From NCBI GenBank assembly GCA_904063045.1, contig CAJFCJ010000012.1:558001-622000 (forward strand): DNA of 64,000 nucleotides, in the 5' to 3' direction. The stretch comes from Dimorphilus gyrociliatus. Taxonomy: Eukaryota > Annelida > Polychaeta > Dinophilidae. The notes under the pieces were generated by a model that was not told the origin of the DNA, ran no database searches, and saw only the letters and a program-made list of their open reading frames with translations. This document shows, one piece after another, positions 49,754 through 62,275 of the stretch; position 1 is the first letter of the stretch; every line of letters begins with the position of its first letter. The position numbers and the translations under genes are program-made.

Positions 49754-52700
49754 ATGTTGTCTCTATTTGGCATCCTTTTGGCTTTATTTCCATTATGCTC
49801 CACTCAGAATTTCTTGATAGGGGCTGGTATTTCAGACATGACAGGTCTTCTAAGTGAAGGCATCATGGTAAGCAAAAATAATTTCACTTTTATCTTTTAT
49901 TTCTTTATGATAAATTCCATCTTTAGTTCGGTTATGCTAAACAAGATCAAGAAGCCAGAGGCTTACATCTTAGACAATTTAGGTAAAAAGAAAAATAACA
50001 TAATTTCTATTAGTTTCGTAATTCGCCTCTTTTTTTCTATTATTACCAATATTTTTTTTTCATTATAGCCGAGCTTACGTTGTAGCTGATCGGAACGGAA
50101 ATTCTAGATTTGCACTCCTTTCAATCGAAGTTGCAACATCATCTGACGCTATAAGAGATAGCGTTAGTTTGTGTTTTTATATAATTCTATATAAATATAC
50201 AAGAAATATGAAAGAAGGAGCATAATATTTATTTAATTCTCATTTTTTAAGGTTGTTGAAAAACTAAGAGAAACATATGGCGATTTATATACGCATACAA
50301 ATGTTATGATCACTGCTCAGCATACTCATAGCGCACCTGCTGGATATCATACTTATTGGATGTTTCAAACGGCGGCAGGTGGCGGTTTTGTCAATGCTAC
50401 TTTCCAAGTATACGTTGATGCAATTGTTGATGTAAATTCATTTTTCCTTATCAATATTAACAAGCTTTCTTTAAATTTTCTCATCTATATATTACATACA
50501 TCTATATATACACCAGAGTATCAAAAAAGCTCATAATAACCTTAAACCTGGAAATGTCTTATTTAACGAGGGAGACCTTCTTAACGCCAACATAAATAGA
50601 AGTCCAGCAGCTTATTATAACAATCCTAAAGAAGAGCGGGATAAATACGAATATGACGTTGAAAAGCGTATGAGTTTGTTAAAATTTGTTGCGGAAGATG
50701 GCTCCTCCATCGGCTCTTTTAGGTCTTATTCTTTTAGTATCTCCTATTGAACTAACTGAATCTAAAATTTTTAATTTAAACAGTTTCTTTCCCGTTCATA
50801 CAACCAGCATGTTTAATAGCAATCACTTAGTCAGCTCAGATAACAAAGGGGTAGCCGCTCTCCTCATGGAGAAAGATTTGAATAATAATGCCTTCCCTGG
50901 TCAAGGATCAATTGTCACTTCTTTCGCTCAAAGCTGTCAAGGTGACGCTTCACCCAATGTTAATGGGTTTTATTGCGATACGGGAGAACCTTGTGATTAT
51001 TGGAGTGGAGCTTGCGATGACGACGTAAAAGCTATCTTATTTTTATAGAAAAACAACAAAACTAGTTACTTTTTATGAATTTTAGGTTCGTAGATGTCAA
51101 GCTAGAGGACCAGGAAGTAATATGTATGAAAATACTGTAATTATTGGTGAAAGGCAGTATAGAAAAGCAAAAGAGTTGTTTGAATCGTCTACTGAAGTTT
51201 TACAATCCGATATTGGCTCTGTTCATCAATGGGTTAATTTTACTGGCATTGAAGTAGAAAGTAACGGACAAACGGTAATTTTATTGAAAAAATCTATACC
51301 TTTTGAAAAATAGCCGATAACACCGACTTTTTCTTTTACTCTGTTAGTATAAAACTTGTGCTCCAGCAATGGGTTACAGTTTTGCCGCAGGTGCCGTTGA
51401 TGGCCCAGCTCTTGGACCACCTTTCGTTCAAGGTATTTTAAAAAGAAGAAAAATAACATTTTAATTTGATAATAATTATCTTATCATTTTCCATGGCTAT
51501 TTAAGGACTAAATGAAAGTGATCCAGTTATTGATACTATTCGTGATCTGATTTTGCCTGCATCTGAAGAATTGTTAGCTTGTCATGAACCAAAACCAATC
51601 TTAATTTCATCTGGAGAAGTAACTTGAAAAAATTTTCATTATATTCATTATTTCTACTACAAGATTTTATCTATAGGCTGATGATGAATGGCCATGGCAA
51701 CCGGAAGTATTACCTTTGCAAGTGTTTAGACTAGGCAGACTAATTATACTTGGCATTCCAGCAGAAGTAACGTAAGATATTTAGTCTAAAAAATATAAAA
51801 AGTTATCTTTTCACTAAATATTATCTTTGTGCCATCAAACAATATTTTTTTTTTACTTTTAAATATAGAACAATGTCATCTAGAAGATTTGTTGCTGCAT
51901 CTGAACAGGTGTTCTTGTTTACATGTATAGAAGATTATTTATATTCTTATACTAAGAATGTTTACAGGTTATGAGAGAAAATGGTATTGATAACCCGAAA
52001 GTTATCGTTGCTGGCGTTACAAATATGTATATTAATTATATCGTCACACCTGAAGAATACGAGGTTAATAAGTTTTTTAAGTATTAATAATCAATGTACG
52101 ATTTATTGTCATATTTTTAATGGTATTGTTACAGATACAAAGATACGAGGGAGCGTCTACTGTTTTTGGACAATATACTCTTAATGCCTATATAGAAAAG
52201 TTGAAACCTATGATCCAGTCCCTTATTCGCGTAATATAGCAAATTTCCAAAAGATATTTTTAGAATCTATTTTAAGATTTCTAATTAAATCTAATTTAAT
52301 TTTATGTAGGGTGAGGCCGTTGAGCCTGGAACACCTCCTCCAGATTTGAGAGATAAACCTGAAGAAATTTTAGAACCCATTAGAACTGATCTCACCCCGA
52401 ATGGATTTGACTTTGGAGATGTTTTGAATAATACAAACGAAGCTTATAAACAAAATGAAACTGTTACAGTTGTATTTGTATGCGGAAATCCAAGAAATAA
52501 TTTAATGGTATTATAAATTTAGCGCTATATTTCTTTCATTAGATTTTATGATTAATAATTCTTCCCTTTTCTTTTTCAGACTGGAAATACTTTCCTAACT
52601 GTTGAAAAAGAAAATGGTGGTTCATGGACAACTGTTTTTACAGATGCTCATATCGAAACAAGATACTATTGGGAATCAAACTGCGAAGATGACGAAGGAG

Positions 52701-52876
52701 AAGATCCTTCGTGCGAAACGGAACAATCTTCAAAAGCAAGAATAACATGGGATATACCAATAAATCAAGATGCTGGAACTTATAGAATATCTCACTTTGG
52801 TCACGCAAGACTAGCCGATGGTACAGTTAAGCAATACGAAGGGAGAAGTGGAAACTTTGAAGTTCGTCCATTATAA
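49754..52876 (+). CDS. ASAH2: Neutral ceramidase
   Basis: Hydrolyses ceramide to sphingosine and fatty acid; normally secreted or at the cell surface. Fifteen exons: 49754-49867, 49927-49982, 50069-50162, 50252-50431, 50517-50722, 50784-51024, 51086-51274, 51348-51432, 51506-51618, 51677-51771, 51869-51908, 51968-52063, 52135-52230, 52310-52507, 52580-52876. Together they encode 699 residues, close to the insect enzyme. A signal peptide (MLSLFGILLALFPLCST) is followed by the catalytic domain. Zinc ligands can be placed as His112 (QHTHSAPAGY), His222 (FPVHTTSM), Glu456 (GIPAEVT) and Tyr492 or Tyr495. The nucleophile is Ser273 in GDASPN, a variant of the usual GDVSPN, with family spacing between ligands. 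The C-terminal immunoglobulin-like domain runs from about residue 565 to the end. All introns are 50-90 bases. A poly(A) signal AATAAA lies 49 bases after the stop. The exon 5 donor (GTCTTA) is weak. Confidence 0.95.
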
Positions 52877-53541
52877 AGTAACACTCCTAACACAGTTAGT
52901 GCTGATTGAAGCGCAATTTTACATAATAAAGTCATTTTATGATACATACTAATAATTAAGTATATCATATTTATATAATTCTAAGAAAAATACAATATTT
53001 TGCCAAATCTATATACTTGAATAGTAATTTATTTAGATTAAATAGAGAAGAAGATTTCCCTTGGTAACCAATAGTTATAATATACGATATACTGTATATT
53101 ATATCAAGCAATAAAGATATATTGTCATATGTCCTTTAACCGAGAAATATATTGTATTTACGAAGTTCATACAAAGTGACAGCTAGAATTAGAAAAAAAT
53201 GTGAATAAAATAAGAGCATAGCACAGTTGTTAGAAATACATTATAATATAATAAAAGATATATTTAAGCCTAAAAGAAATAAACTCTAAGTGCCCCATGT
53301 TAGCTTTCTAAAGAAGTTATTGTAAGAAAATTTAATATATGATCAGTGTACTTTCTCTTTTCAAAATTATTACGTAATAAGCTTTGTTTTTTTTTAAACT
53401 TTTTTCTTTTTTGGATTTTTTTTTTAAATATTCAATTAAAGATTTTCCTTATTGATTATTAAGATTTCTATATTATCCCTTTTTTTGTGATTCATTACGA
53501 AATGTATGAAAATCAATCAAAAGTATTCCTAAATGGTTCTT
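52877..53541. other. Convergent 3' region between ceramidase and the calcyphosin-like gene
   Basis: AATAAA at 52925-52930 fits the ceramidase poly(A) signal. The rest is AT-rich with no ORF of note. The plus-strand frame at 53487-53708 is the antisense shadow of a calcyphosin-like exon. Confidence 0.6.
52925..52930 (+). terminator. Poly(A) signal of the ceramidase gene
   Basis: AATAAA, 49 bases after the TAA stop codon. Confidence 0.55.
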
Positions 53542-55884
53542 TTACAACTTCCAGCAATTTCTCATCATTAAATCGAACTGGATATCCTTGTCGAAATTGG
53601 AACTTATACCTCTGTAGTAGTCGAGGAATTCTTTCCATGTTACCTATAATTAAAATCAATATTAGTATTTTAATGTATCAATTAGTGAGAAAACTCCAGA
53701 AACGATAACTACTACTTACTGTCTCATCCAGAACACCTCCTTGTTGAAAATTATTTAAGAATTCTTTATAGACTCTGTTTGCACTCCACTCTCCCGATAT
53801 GTACTTTGGATGCTTTTTATACTCATATTGTCTCTTTAAATCCTCTATAGTAATAACTCCATCACCAGTAACATCTAGTTTTTGGAAAGCTTTCTCAATC
53901 AATTTGATCCTGCCATCACTCATGTTAGGCTGTTTAAATTTACAAAAATTGTTCAAATTAGTTCTCAACAAATAGTGAACGTTTACAAAGGCCAATAAAA
54001 CATTTATTTTATATATATAAATGTATATATATAAAATTTTATCACTAAAAGGAAAAAAATTGATCAAACCCTGATTTTTTCAATGAATTCGTTAACACTG
54101 ATGTGACCACTTTTATCCTTATCGAAATATGAAAACATCTCAGTGATGTCTCCCTCGCTAATGTTGACTCCATAGTCGTGTATTCCCTGAAAAAGATGAA
54201 GAATTTAAGCGAAAGTCCAACAAAGTAACGTAATAGATAACATATAAATATATATATACAGTATATATAGTGTACGCTTATTGGGGTAATTCTATAAACG
54301 TTTAATTAAACAATAAATTATTGATTAACGGTAGTAAATGTAAAGGAAAATTTTCGAAACATAGGTGCCTATCCTACTGTTATTTTATTTATAAATGATT
54401 ATATTTGTATAGAAAACTGCCAAAACTATACAGTACCTTTTTATATGTATAACAATAAAAATTTTAGAAAGACTTTATTAAAGTCTTTAAGCTTCTATTG
54501 TGGAAAAATAAAAAGATATACAGTATATCTAGATAAATTTAGGTATATTAATGGATATTCTGTACATTTAAAAGTAATGAATTATACAAAGGCATTCAAT
54601 TTTTATCTATATATTATTCAAGTATTCCTATTATATTCTATAATTGTTAGAAAGTATAAAATAAAACAGAAGAAAATAAATGAATTCAACTATAATTCAT
54701 TACTATTTATTAGCTTTTATTTATTTTCCTACTTTCTGCAAAGTGCCATGATTCTATTAATTCGTAAACCGACAACTTTATTATAAGATAATTCTAATAA
54801 GATTAGTATTTATTCTTGAACACGTTTTACTAAATAATATCTTACAGTTGGGTAAGCTTTTTCCTGTGTCAGAATACATATTCGCTTATATTAATATAAG
54901 AATATATAGCGTTTAGATATCTTATAAAGTGTATAAAACACGTATCACCGAGATTCGTCATGTAATCTCTAGTATGTCGTGATTTTTAACAATTGTTAGT
55001 ATAACGATTAGAATATCTATCTTAAGCCTATATGCTACCTTTTATACAGCTGCTTTTAAAGAGTTTTTATTAACTTAATTAAAGGTTTGACAGTTTATTG
55101 ATTAAGATTCTATAAGATATCTATAGCTTTACCTTATTAAAATCCTAATGACTAGTTTTATGAATTAAATTCAATAACTAAATAAAAAAGAGATAGAAAT
55201 TTCTATTCAAATGCTAATAGTATACACCTTTATCTTCAATATGAAAGAGAGAGAAAGGCTGATGGACAAAAAAAGACTGATGTTCTAGGCTATAATCTTA
55301 TATGAATTGTTAACTATAAGACTAACTATTTGTCTTTCTAACTCATGGCCAAAAATTGTAAATATATGCCATTTTTTGTCAATAGATAAATTGCATTTCT
55401 ATATTGCATAAGACAGAACAAAGAAATGCAGGAGAAGAGGAAGTAGCAGGGAATGATGGGAATATATTTAGAGAAACAGTCCGTGTTTTTCTAATGAGAG
55501 ATGGAAGAAGGATTGCAAGGGAGAGATTTAAAAACAATATATTATACCTTTCCAAATTCTTCTCTACTCAAATATTTGCTGCCATCGTCATCATAGATTC
55601 TAAATGTTCTGTATAGAAAATAACCAATAATTATTATTTAAAGCATATGGTACAGTTTTTTTTCTGGGCTGTTGGAAGCAGTACAGTCTATTATAGAGAA
55701 AGAAATTTTATCGAAGCAATTTTTCCACAGTTAGACATAAAAAATGTTGATAAATTTAAAGGAAAACCTTTGTATATATTAGTAAATACTAATGTACAAA
55801 CCTAGATAAGCTTCTAATGCCATTTACACCTCTTTTTTTACAAGCGTCTCTCAAAAGCTGAACGCCAGCAGGCTCAGTTTCCAT
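53542..55884 (-). CDS. CAPSL: Calcyphosin-like EF-hand protein
   Basis: Cytosolic calcium-binding protein of the calcyphosin family, in animals often linked to ciliated cells. Exons 55884-55802, 55608-55548, 54186-54070, 53929-53720 and 53643-53542 give 190 residues with correct phases. EF-hand loops: DDDGSKYLSREE (34-45), DKDKSGHISVNE (70-81) and DVTGDGVITIED (106-117); the fourth (NFQQGGVLDETVTWKEF) is irregular, as in the family. Hallmarks: HPKYISGEWS, ARG-like KKRGVNGI before the first hand, and the C-terminus DLMMRNCWKL. The second loop has Lys-Ser where Gly is usual at one position. The N-terminus from Met is about 12-15 residues shorter than in vertebrate CAPSL. The frame stays open upstream to about 56064, so an earlier start or exon is possible. 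It is transcribed toward the ceramidase gene. Confidence 0.93.
54187..55547 (-). other. Intron of the calcyphosin-like gene
   Basis: A 1.36-kb AT-rich intron with an ATACAGTATATA element. A 113-codon plus-strand frame (54445-54786) is rich in K, N, I, F, Y and L, matches nothing known, and is probably chance. Confidence 0.6.
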
Positions 55885-57126
55885 GTTTGTTGTATTGATT
55901 AATTCGGTTACCTGGTTCGTCGCCGACTGCTTATTGTATGAAAATTCTGTAATAAAAACTTCGTATACTGCACCTGTGCTATAACCTCTTAAAATCAATA
56001 GGCTTATTTCTAGTTGTATACACTTGAACACTATTATAGTATGTAATGAACTTTTTACAGACAAGTCTTTTGTATTATAATATGCTGTTTCTTAAGTGTT
56101 TGAACCAATGTTATTGTTTATCAGAATTTAAATATCCTAGCAACTATGGGAGTGTCTTTCAGAACGTTACATCCCATCAATTATTGATTTTTTTTCTTTT
56201 GCAAAAAGTGTTTCTTTATCGATTTACTTTTCTTATGATTTATTGCTATATGCCGATTCGCCAGTAGTTGTCTAACAAAAACCTACAAAAAAGGCTAGTC
56301 TTCTAGCGGAGGGGAACAGGAGGCGTCAATTCTCCTTAGAAATACGCCAGATGTCGTTATTTGCTTTTTTCTATCTCATACTCGATAATAATAAATACTA
56401 ATAGAGAAGCTTTTAATTATGAATTGTTAGTAAATTAGTCATTAAATTTAATAAACAAAGCACAGCAAAAACTAGTAATATATTAATCTTCTTTGTGCTA
56501 TTTTATAGCCATTTTAAAAATATTAGTAATATATATATATAAATAAATGACGTATGAAAACTTACATAACTGTATAAATAGTTAGTATTTTATATTCGAT
56601 AAAGTAGATTATATGTTTAATTTCTTTGTTTTTTTTTAATATTAAAATTGCTAGTGCTGCTGTTGCTGTTACGGCTGTGAACTCTATTACTACTACTGCT
56701 GTTTTTTATTTTCATCTCTTTTCTACAATTTTGAACATTGAATATTTGTAATTGACATTTCTTTATATATATATATATAAATATATCATCTTTTAAAAGC
56801 AGCCTCATTCAAGCTGATGCTTCTTTTTACGATTTACAACAATAAACATTCACAGTTTGAATACTTAATAAAGGAATACATTTAAAAATGTAATAGTAAT
56901 TATAAAAGTTACTAGTTGGAGAATAAAGGATGACGAGAAGGAAGAAGAAGATGAAGAAGAAGAAGAAGAAGAAGAAGAAGATAAAGCAGAAGAAAATTCA
57001 ACGGATAAATATCTTTTAATTCTTTTAGTTCATAAAATTTGAACATACTTTTAATTTAAAAGCCCTATTATAGGAAGAAATTATTATAACTTTATTATTT
57101 TTGATAGAAGAAACCTCAATAATTCT
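55885..57126. other. 5' flank of the calcyphosin-like gene and 3' flank of the transporter
   Basis: Contains GCCAGATGTCGTT at 56346-56358 (a variant of the repeated element) and a (GAA)n repeat at 56938-56990. No gene is seen. Confidence 0.5.
56938..56990. repeat. (GAA)n microsatellite
   Basis: About fifteen GAA/GAT triplets on the plus strand. Confidence 0.9.
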
Positions 57127-59171
57127 CTATATATTCCCTTTATTTACAAGATCTTTAGTGTTTGTCTGCTTAGTCGCTCCAATATGTCTTCTCTCAGTCT
57201 TACTTAACATCAACCATCTTGTACCGAATTGGGCTGCAATTAAGTTTAGAGCCATGAAGCCAAAGAGTACAACAAAAGCACACTTAGACCAAACATTAAC
57301 CGTTACTGCATAAATTGCCAAACTGATAGAAACTCCTAACAATGTTGATAGGTGAGAAGCTGCCAGACTGACAGCCAACAGTTTACCAATCTCATCACTA
57401 TCAACTAATTGGGTACAAGCTCCTCTAATGGTTGATAGAACTCCCCCACCACCAGCTCCGATTAGTGTAGCTAAGAAAAGAGTCCAGGTACTAGTAGCAC
57501 CCCACCAAATAACCAAAAGTTCCAACGACTTGCAGAATATGCCAGTTAGAATAATCTTTCTATCATCCACACCTTTAGACTGAAGTGTAGGAAGGATTAA
57601 TATACAGACTATCGCTAATCCTCCGAACGTAGCTGCTCTCCAATAACAATAAGTAGCCCTTTTTAAATATTTAGTAATTAAATATTTGACCAAAACCTGA
57701 CAATATTAACGTTAAATAGATTTAATTATCGAATTTTAGAATAATTCTTATAAATATTTAAAGAGGGAGACTTTGTCCATAGCAATGGTTTTCTTCTACA
57801 AAAGACAAGAACTAATTCTTCGGTAGCTGAAATGCAAGATTTATGAACACATCCCATGAAAATAAGCAACCAAAGCGCGTGTTTTCCTTCTCTTTCCTTT
57901 CTCAGAGTCTCAAAAGTTTTCTTTGCTTCGCTCATTTCACAGCCGTTACTCTTCTCATGCTCTTCTCTCTTAGAAAAAACTATGGACAAAACTGTCCCTA
58001 AGATTAATACCAACACAACGATATAAACTGATCCTCCACCATCGTAATCAACTAATGAAGCTGCTAATAATGAGCCGAATAAATTAGCTACATTTTGCAC
58101 ACCTGAGAATAATGTATAATTTCTTAGCCATCCAATAAAACCAATATTCTAATTGGTCAATACACAAACAATGTAAATGATACAAATTAGCTATGTCTAT
58201 AATTAATATAGTTTAACTAATCATGAAAAGAGATGCAACAAATTGAAACTTTTCTGTTTGTCTTTTAACACGTTTTCCTTTCTTTCTCTCTCTTTCTCTC
58301 TCTCTCTCATTATTAATATAGACTAGTTGTTTGTTTTTCTCATTTAAATGACAATAGGTCCTTTCTAAGGTAAAAATTAAAAAAGAAACAATAGTCATAT
58401 TTGAAATATTCAATAGGGAAAGAAGAGGAAAATGGAAAAAGAAGAAAAGTAAGTATTTCTAAGGAAAAGGATTAGAAAATTTCATATTTTAATATTCCAT
58501 TAAAGTTCAAAATTATGTTTTCCACGAAAATTTCCCTCTTTACTTCTAAATAGATGTACTGACGCCAAACTAAATGTTTTCTTTATATTTGATACTCTAG
58601 TAATTTTTTATCTTTGTACATTTTATTCTTAAAGTTAATCTCTTAAGAAATTACACATACCCTCCATAACATTATATCTCTTTGTTCTATTATCTTCTCC
58701 TATTCTATCGGCAAGATATCCAAAACAGGCTACACTTAGCAAAAATCCAGGTGCTAAACTTCCTTGAACAAATCCACTTATCAGTAACGGAATGCCATAA
58801 CTTTTTCCCAGAATAGCTGTATCTACCATTGCTAAAATTGAAGAAATAACAGTACCAAAACATACCATTAACATTGGAGTTCTTCTACCAATTTTATCAC
58901 TGCTAGCCCCAAAGATTATCCCTAGAATGAGTGTAGGAATTTCCAAGCAAGTTTTATATCCCATAAGATAAGTAGAAGATCTGGCTTGTAAAAGTTTATT
59001 ATTTATATTATCACTTGAACAGTTAACTCTATCAAGTAAGTCCCAACACGATCGTTCATAGAGTAGAAGTTTAGTAACTGGCTCCTTAGCCTTATCAGCG
59101 GTATCGTAAAAGAATAGAACAATTTCCGCCAAATATGAGGAGAGAAAATCACTAATACATGCCCAAGTCAT
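57127..59171 (-). CDS. SLC46: SLC46-type major facilitator transporter
   Basis: Polytopic transporter related to the proton-coupled folate and heme carriers. Exons 59171-58661, 58102-57772 and 57658-57127 total 457 residues, the typical SLC46 length. It begins with TM1 (AEIVLFFYDTADKAKEPVTK), an N-terminal luminal loop with cysteines (YERSCWDLLDRVNC), and MFS motif A, GASSDKIGRR, at residues 88-97. Later conserved parts are RKPLLW before TM7, VDDRKIILTG between TM8 and TM9, and the glycine-rich GAGGGGVLSTIRG. Join 1 (GTATGT donor, TTCTCAG acceptor) rebuilds MEG-VQN as the family expects. Join 2 has poor signals (GTCTCC donor, TTTAAAAAG acceptor) but restores PLLWTK-ATYCYW with correct spacing; all other joins put a stop or shift the frame. 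Substrate cannot be told. If join 2 is wrong, the locus could be decaying. Confidence 0.83.
58103..58660 (-). other. First intron of the SLC46-type gene
   Basis: A 558-base intron with a TC-rich tract at 58275-58310. The minus-strand frame at 58213-58413 is intronic and lacks any domain. Confidence 0.65.
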
Positions 59172-59319
59172 TTCCTTGAACAAAATAACTGTTTATAATC
59201 TAAACGATGAAATATGCACAGCTATTGTTTTGTTGAATGAACTTTTGCGAATGATGATAATAATATAATGTCTTCATAATAATATAATTATGCTGACATT
59301 AAATATTATAATAAATTAG

Positions 59320-59410
59320 TATATATATATATATATATGTCTATATATAGATATATATATAAAAACAGTATATATATATATATATGTATATATTTATATA
59401 TATAAATTTT
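59320..59410. repeat. (TA)n tract with interruptions
   Basis: TA-rich stretch with ACAGTATATA units upstream of the SLC46-type gene. Confidence 0.85.
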
Positions 59411-61398
59411 ATTCATATATATTATATATAAATATTCAAATTCTTATTATGCAAACCTCCACGCTTTATAAAAATGTCTTCAGTATATTTAAATAGCTTC
59501 AATATTCAATGTCTATGACTACGGCATAATAAATCTATTATTATATGGTAATTTCATTCGCGTATTACATTAAATATGATTACTATCCTTCACCAGAAAT
59601 TTATTTAAGTAAGATAAATCCTTCGATGTCTTAAACGATCAAGAAATTAGAGAGGATGTCTCTACATGTAAAAGACAAAAAATAGATGAAACTGAAGTTG
59701 ATAAAAAATAATAATCCTTTGAGAATTATTTCCTATCAGATTATCGTCAAAAAGGGAAGCAGTAAGGGTTTACTAGAGAATTAATATTTACATATACGAA
59801 TAGTTATTGCTTGATAGAAAATTTATAGACATTTTTTTACTCCAACACAAGTAAACATAGGAAATAAAGTAAAGTCAATCAGAACTTAGTAATTTATTAT
59901 ATGCCTCCTACTCTTGTTTAAACAACTTTCTCATAGTTTTCTTTGTTTCTATTGTCTTTAACAAGTCTTCAGGCATAATATAGTAAATTTTTTCTCCTAT
60001 ACCAGTTTATAGAGCATATGTTGATTATATCTAATTAAATTTGAATGAGTACTAAAATATCAGACATGTCTTTTTTTACAAAAAAAACAAAGGTAGATTG
60101 ATCATGTTTCATATTCATTGCTGTACTATGAATATCGATGTATTAAATAAATGAATATTATACAGATGTACAACATATACTCACTATAAATACAGTATAT
60201 ATTAGTATGCGTGCGTATGTTACATCTTTTGTTACTACTTTTCTTGTTTCTTATTTTAACGAATTGTAGAGTTCTCATACTTAATAAATAAAAATAATCA
60301 GGCCTCTCATTATTGCCCTTCTCAGCTAATATACTAAAAAGAAATTTAAGAGGAGAAAGTTTTTTATAACCCTTTGAAGATTAACTAGTAGATTTCCTAA
60401 GTTTCATCCCTCTTGAGACTCTTTACGTATTAAATAGAAAAAAAAAAGCATTTTTCTACAAAGGTATTATTTTAGAAAAAAGTAGTAATACTTGTTTTCT
60501 ATGTACTTTTACATTTCTATTCATAGACGGTTAATTCTATATATCCTTCGTGTATTTACAAATTTATCTTTTTCCTCTAAACGGAATATCTATATTCTTT
60601 ATATATCTTTTTCTTTTCAAGGAAATATGAGTAAACTGCAAATTAATAGGTCAACTATAACAATAAGAACTCTAAATGTTATATTTCTTCAAAGAAAACT
60701 TTAATGAAATTTGTCTATTTTTATAAAAAATATGTCTGTTGGATAGTTTTAGTATAGAAAGAATATTCTATTCAATATCATTCTGTAGCTGTTCAATAAG
60801 ATAACAAGAAATATATATACATATATATATATAAATTAGTATATACTGTATATACTATAAATACAGTTGACAATTTGTTACAAATGTAAAATATGATTCA
60901 TAAAATCAAAATCTAAATATAAATAGTCTGTTTTTTCAGTTTTCTAAAATCTTGCTATAATCATACATATTGTCTTTCTCTAGCTATTTTTAACATTTAC
61001 AATATTAGTGATTGTTTTATAATTATTACTATTGTTAATAATTAGCTAAATACACTGATAAATAATTAATATATATATATATATATACATAGATTTTTCA
61101 CATTTAATATACTTTAATTGCTTATTTGTTTGTTTTTTTTTTCTAATTTATCACCAAGCTTTTTAATTTATATTTCAAGTAGTATTATTCTAATGTTAAC
61201 TATACTCCATAAGTCTATCAATTGATTCATTAACCAAGAGCAAGTGATTTATTTATTATAATCTTTTTTCAACAATGATATGTATATTTCATTTTTATAT
61301 CTTGAAATATTAATGATTCCAAGTACTTAACTCAATGTAATATACACGAAACAATCAAATACCATATATGATAATTAATTACACTGCTCTTTGTTAAA

Positions 61399-61414
61399 TT
61401 CGCCATCTATTGGT
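61399..61414 (-). promoter_or_regulatory. CTCF-core-like element
   Basis: Minus strand CCAATAGATGGCGAAT, matching the AGATGGCG core. Confidence 0.4.
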
Positions 61415-62259
61415 CATTTTAAATGTAGTTGTATTTGTTGAGAATAAATACAATATTCTTTAGTTATCCTTTAAAAGGATGCTTTTATAATGGACATTTT
61501 ATTTCTTCGCATTCCCAAAAGCTTTTATTCGTATGACGCACAGTGAAGTAGATGATTGTGCTGACTAAGCCAATATGAAGAAAATTCTTTCTTTTCCTAA
61601 TAAATTATTAATATGTAAATTAATTTTCTAATAAAACAAATGAAATGTGTTGACAACCCAATAAAATATATCACGTAACTGGTAAATATGTATATGTTAG
61701 GAAGCATAACATAAGATATTCACTATAAGGGTATATACTGTTCACAGGAAGCTAAAGTCACCTGTAGGGCACTAAGAGCTAAAAACAAAAAAACTTAGAA
61801 TGACTACAAAATTTCCAAAGAATCTATTAATTAAAAGGGCAAAAGTAAGAATTTAATCTTATTTTTAAAGTAATAAAGCATAAATAATTTATGCCAATAA
61901 TTCCCTTCCTCAATAATTTAAAACAGTATTCTGTGAGAATATTTACAAGCAAACCATCATCTTTAATAAACTACACGAAAGATAATTAAGTTTTAATTAA
62001 ATAACGTTATTGACACTTTAGATAGGAGGTCAGTTTTTTTCGAAACACTCTTCAATAAGTCAAGAGAATTAAATGGGAGTTACTTAATTATTCTAAAAAT
62101 CTAATTTAACATTCTTAATGACATAGCCTTTTGAAAAAAAACACTATGGAAGTGGTATTAAATTAAATTTAAAAGAGAAGATATTTAAGTATGAGGGAGT
62201 GGGTAGGAGAGGAGAGTTCGGAAGACTCTAGCAAAAGAAAATGCAGTTTACGAAAACTT

Positions 62260-62275
62260 TCGGTAGATGGCGATA
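62260..62275 (+). promoter_or_regulatory. CTCF-core-like element
   Basis: TCGGTAGATGGCGATA, closely similar to the intronic element at 44695. Confidence 0.4.

Noticed and set aside
54445-54786. 113-codon plus-strand ORF in the calcyphosin-like intron
   Set aside because: Its composition is that of translated AT-rich DNA (K, N, I, F, Y, L), and it has no domain and no clear promoter context.
57101-57313. Plus-strand ORF of 70 codons
   Set aside because: It is the complementary strand of the last SLC46-type exon.
59806-59816. Eleven-base match to the start of miR-137
   Set aside because: The match ends after the seed region and no hairpin is visible.
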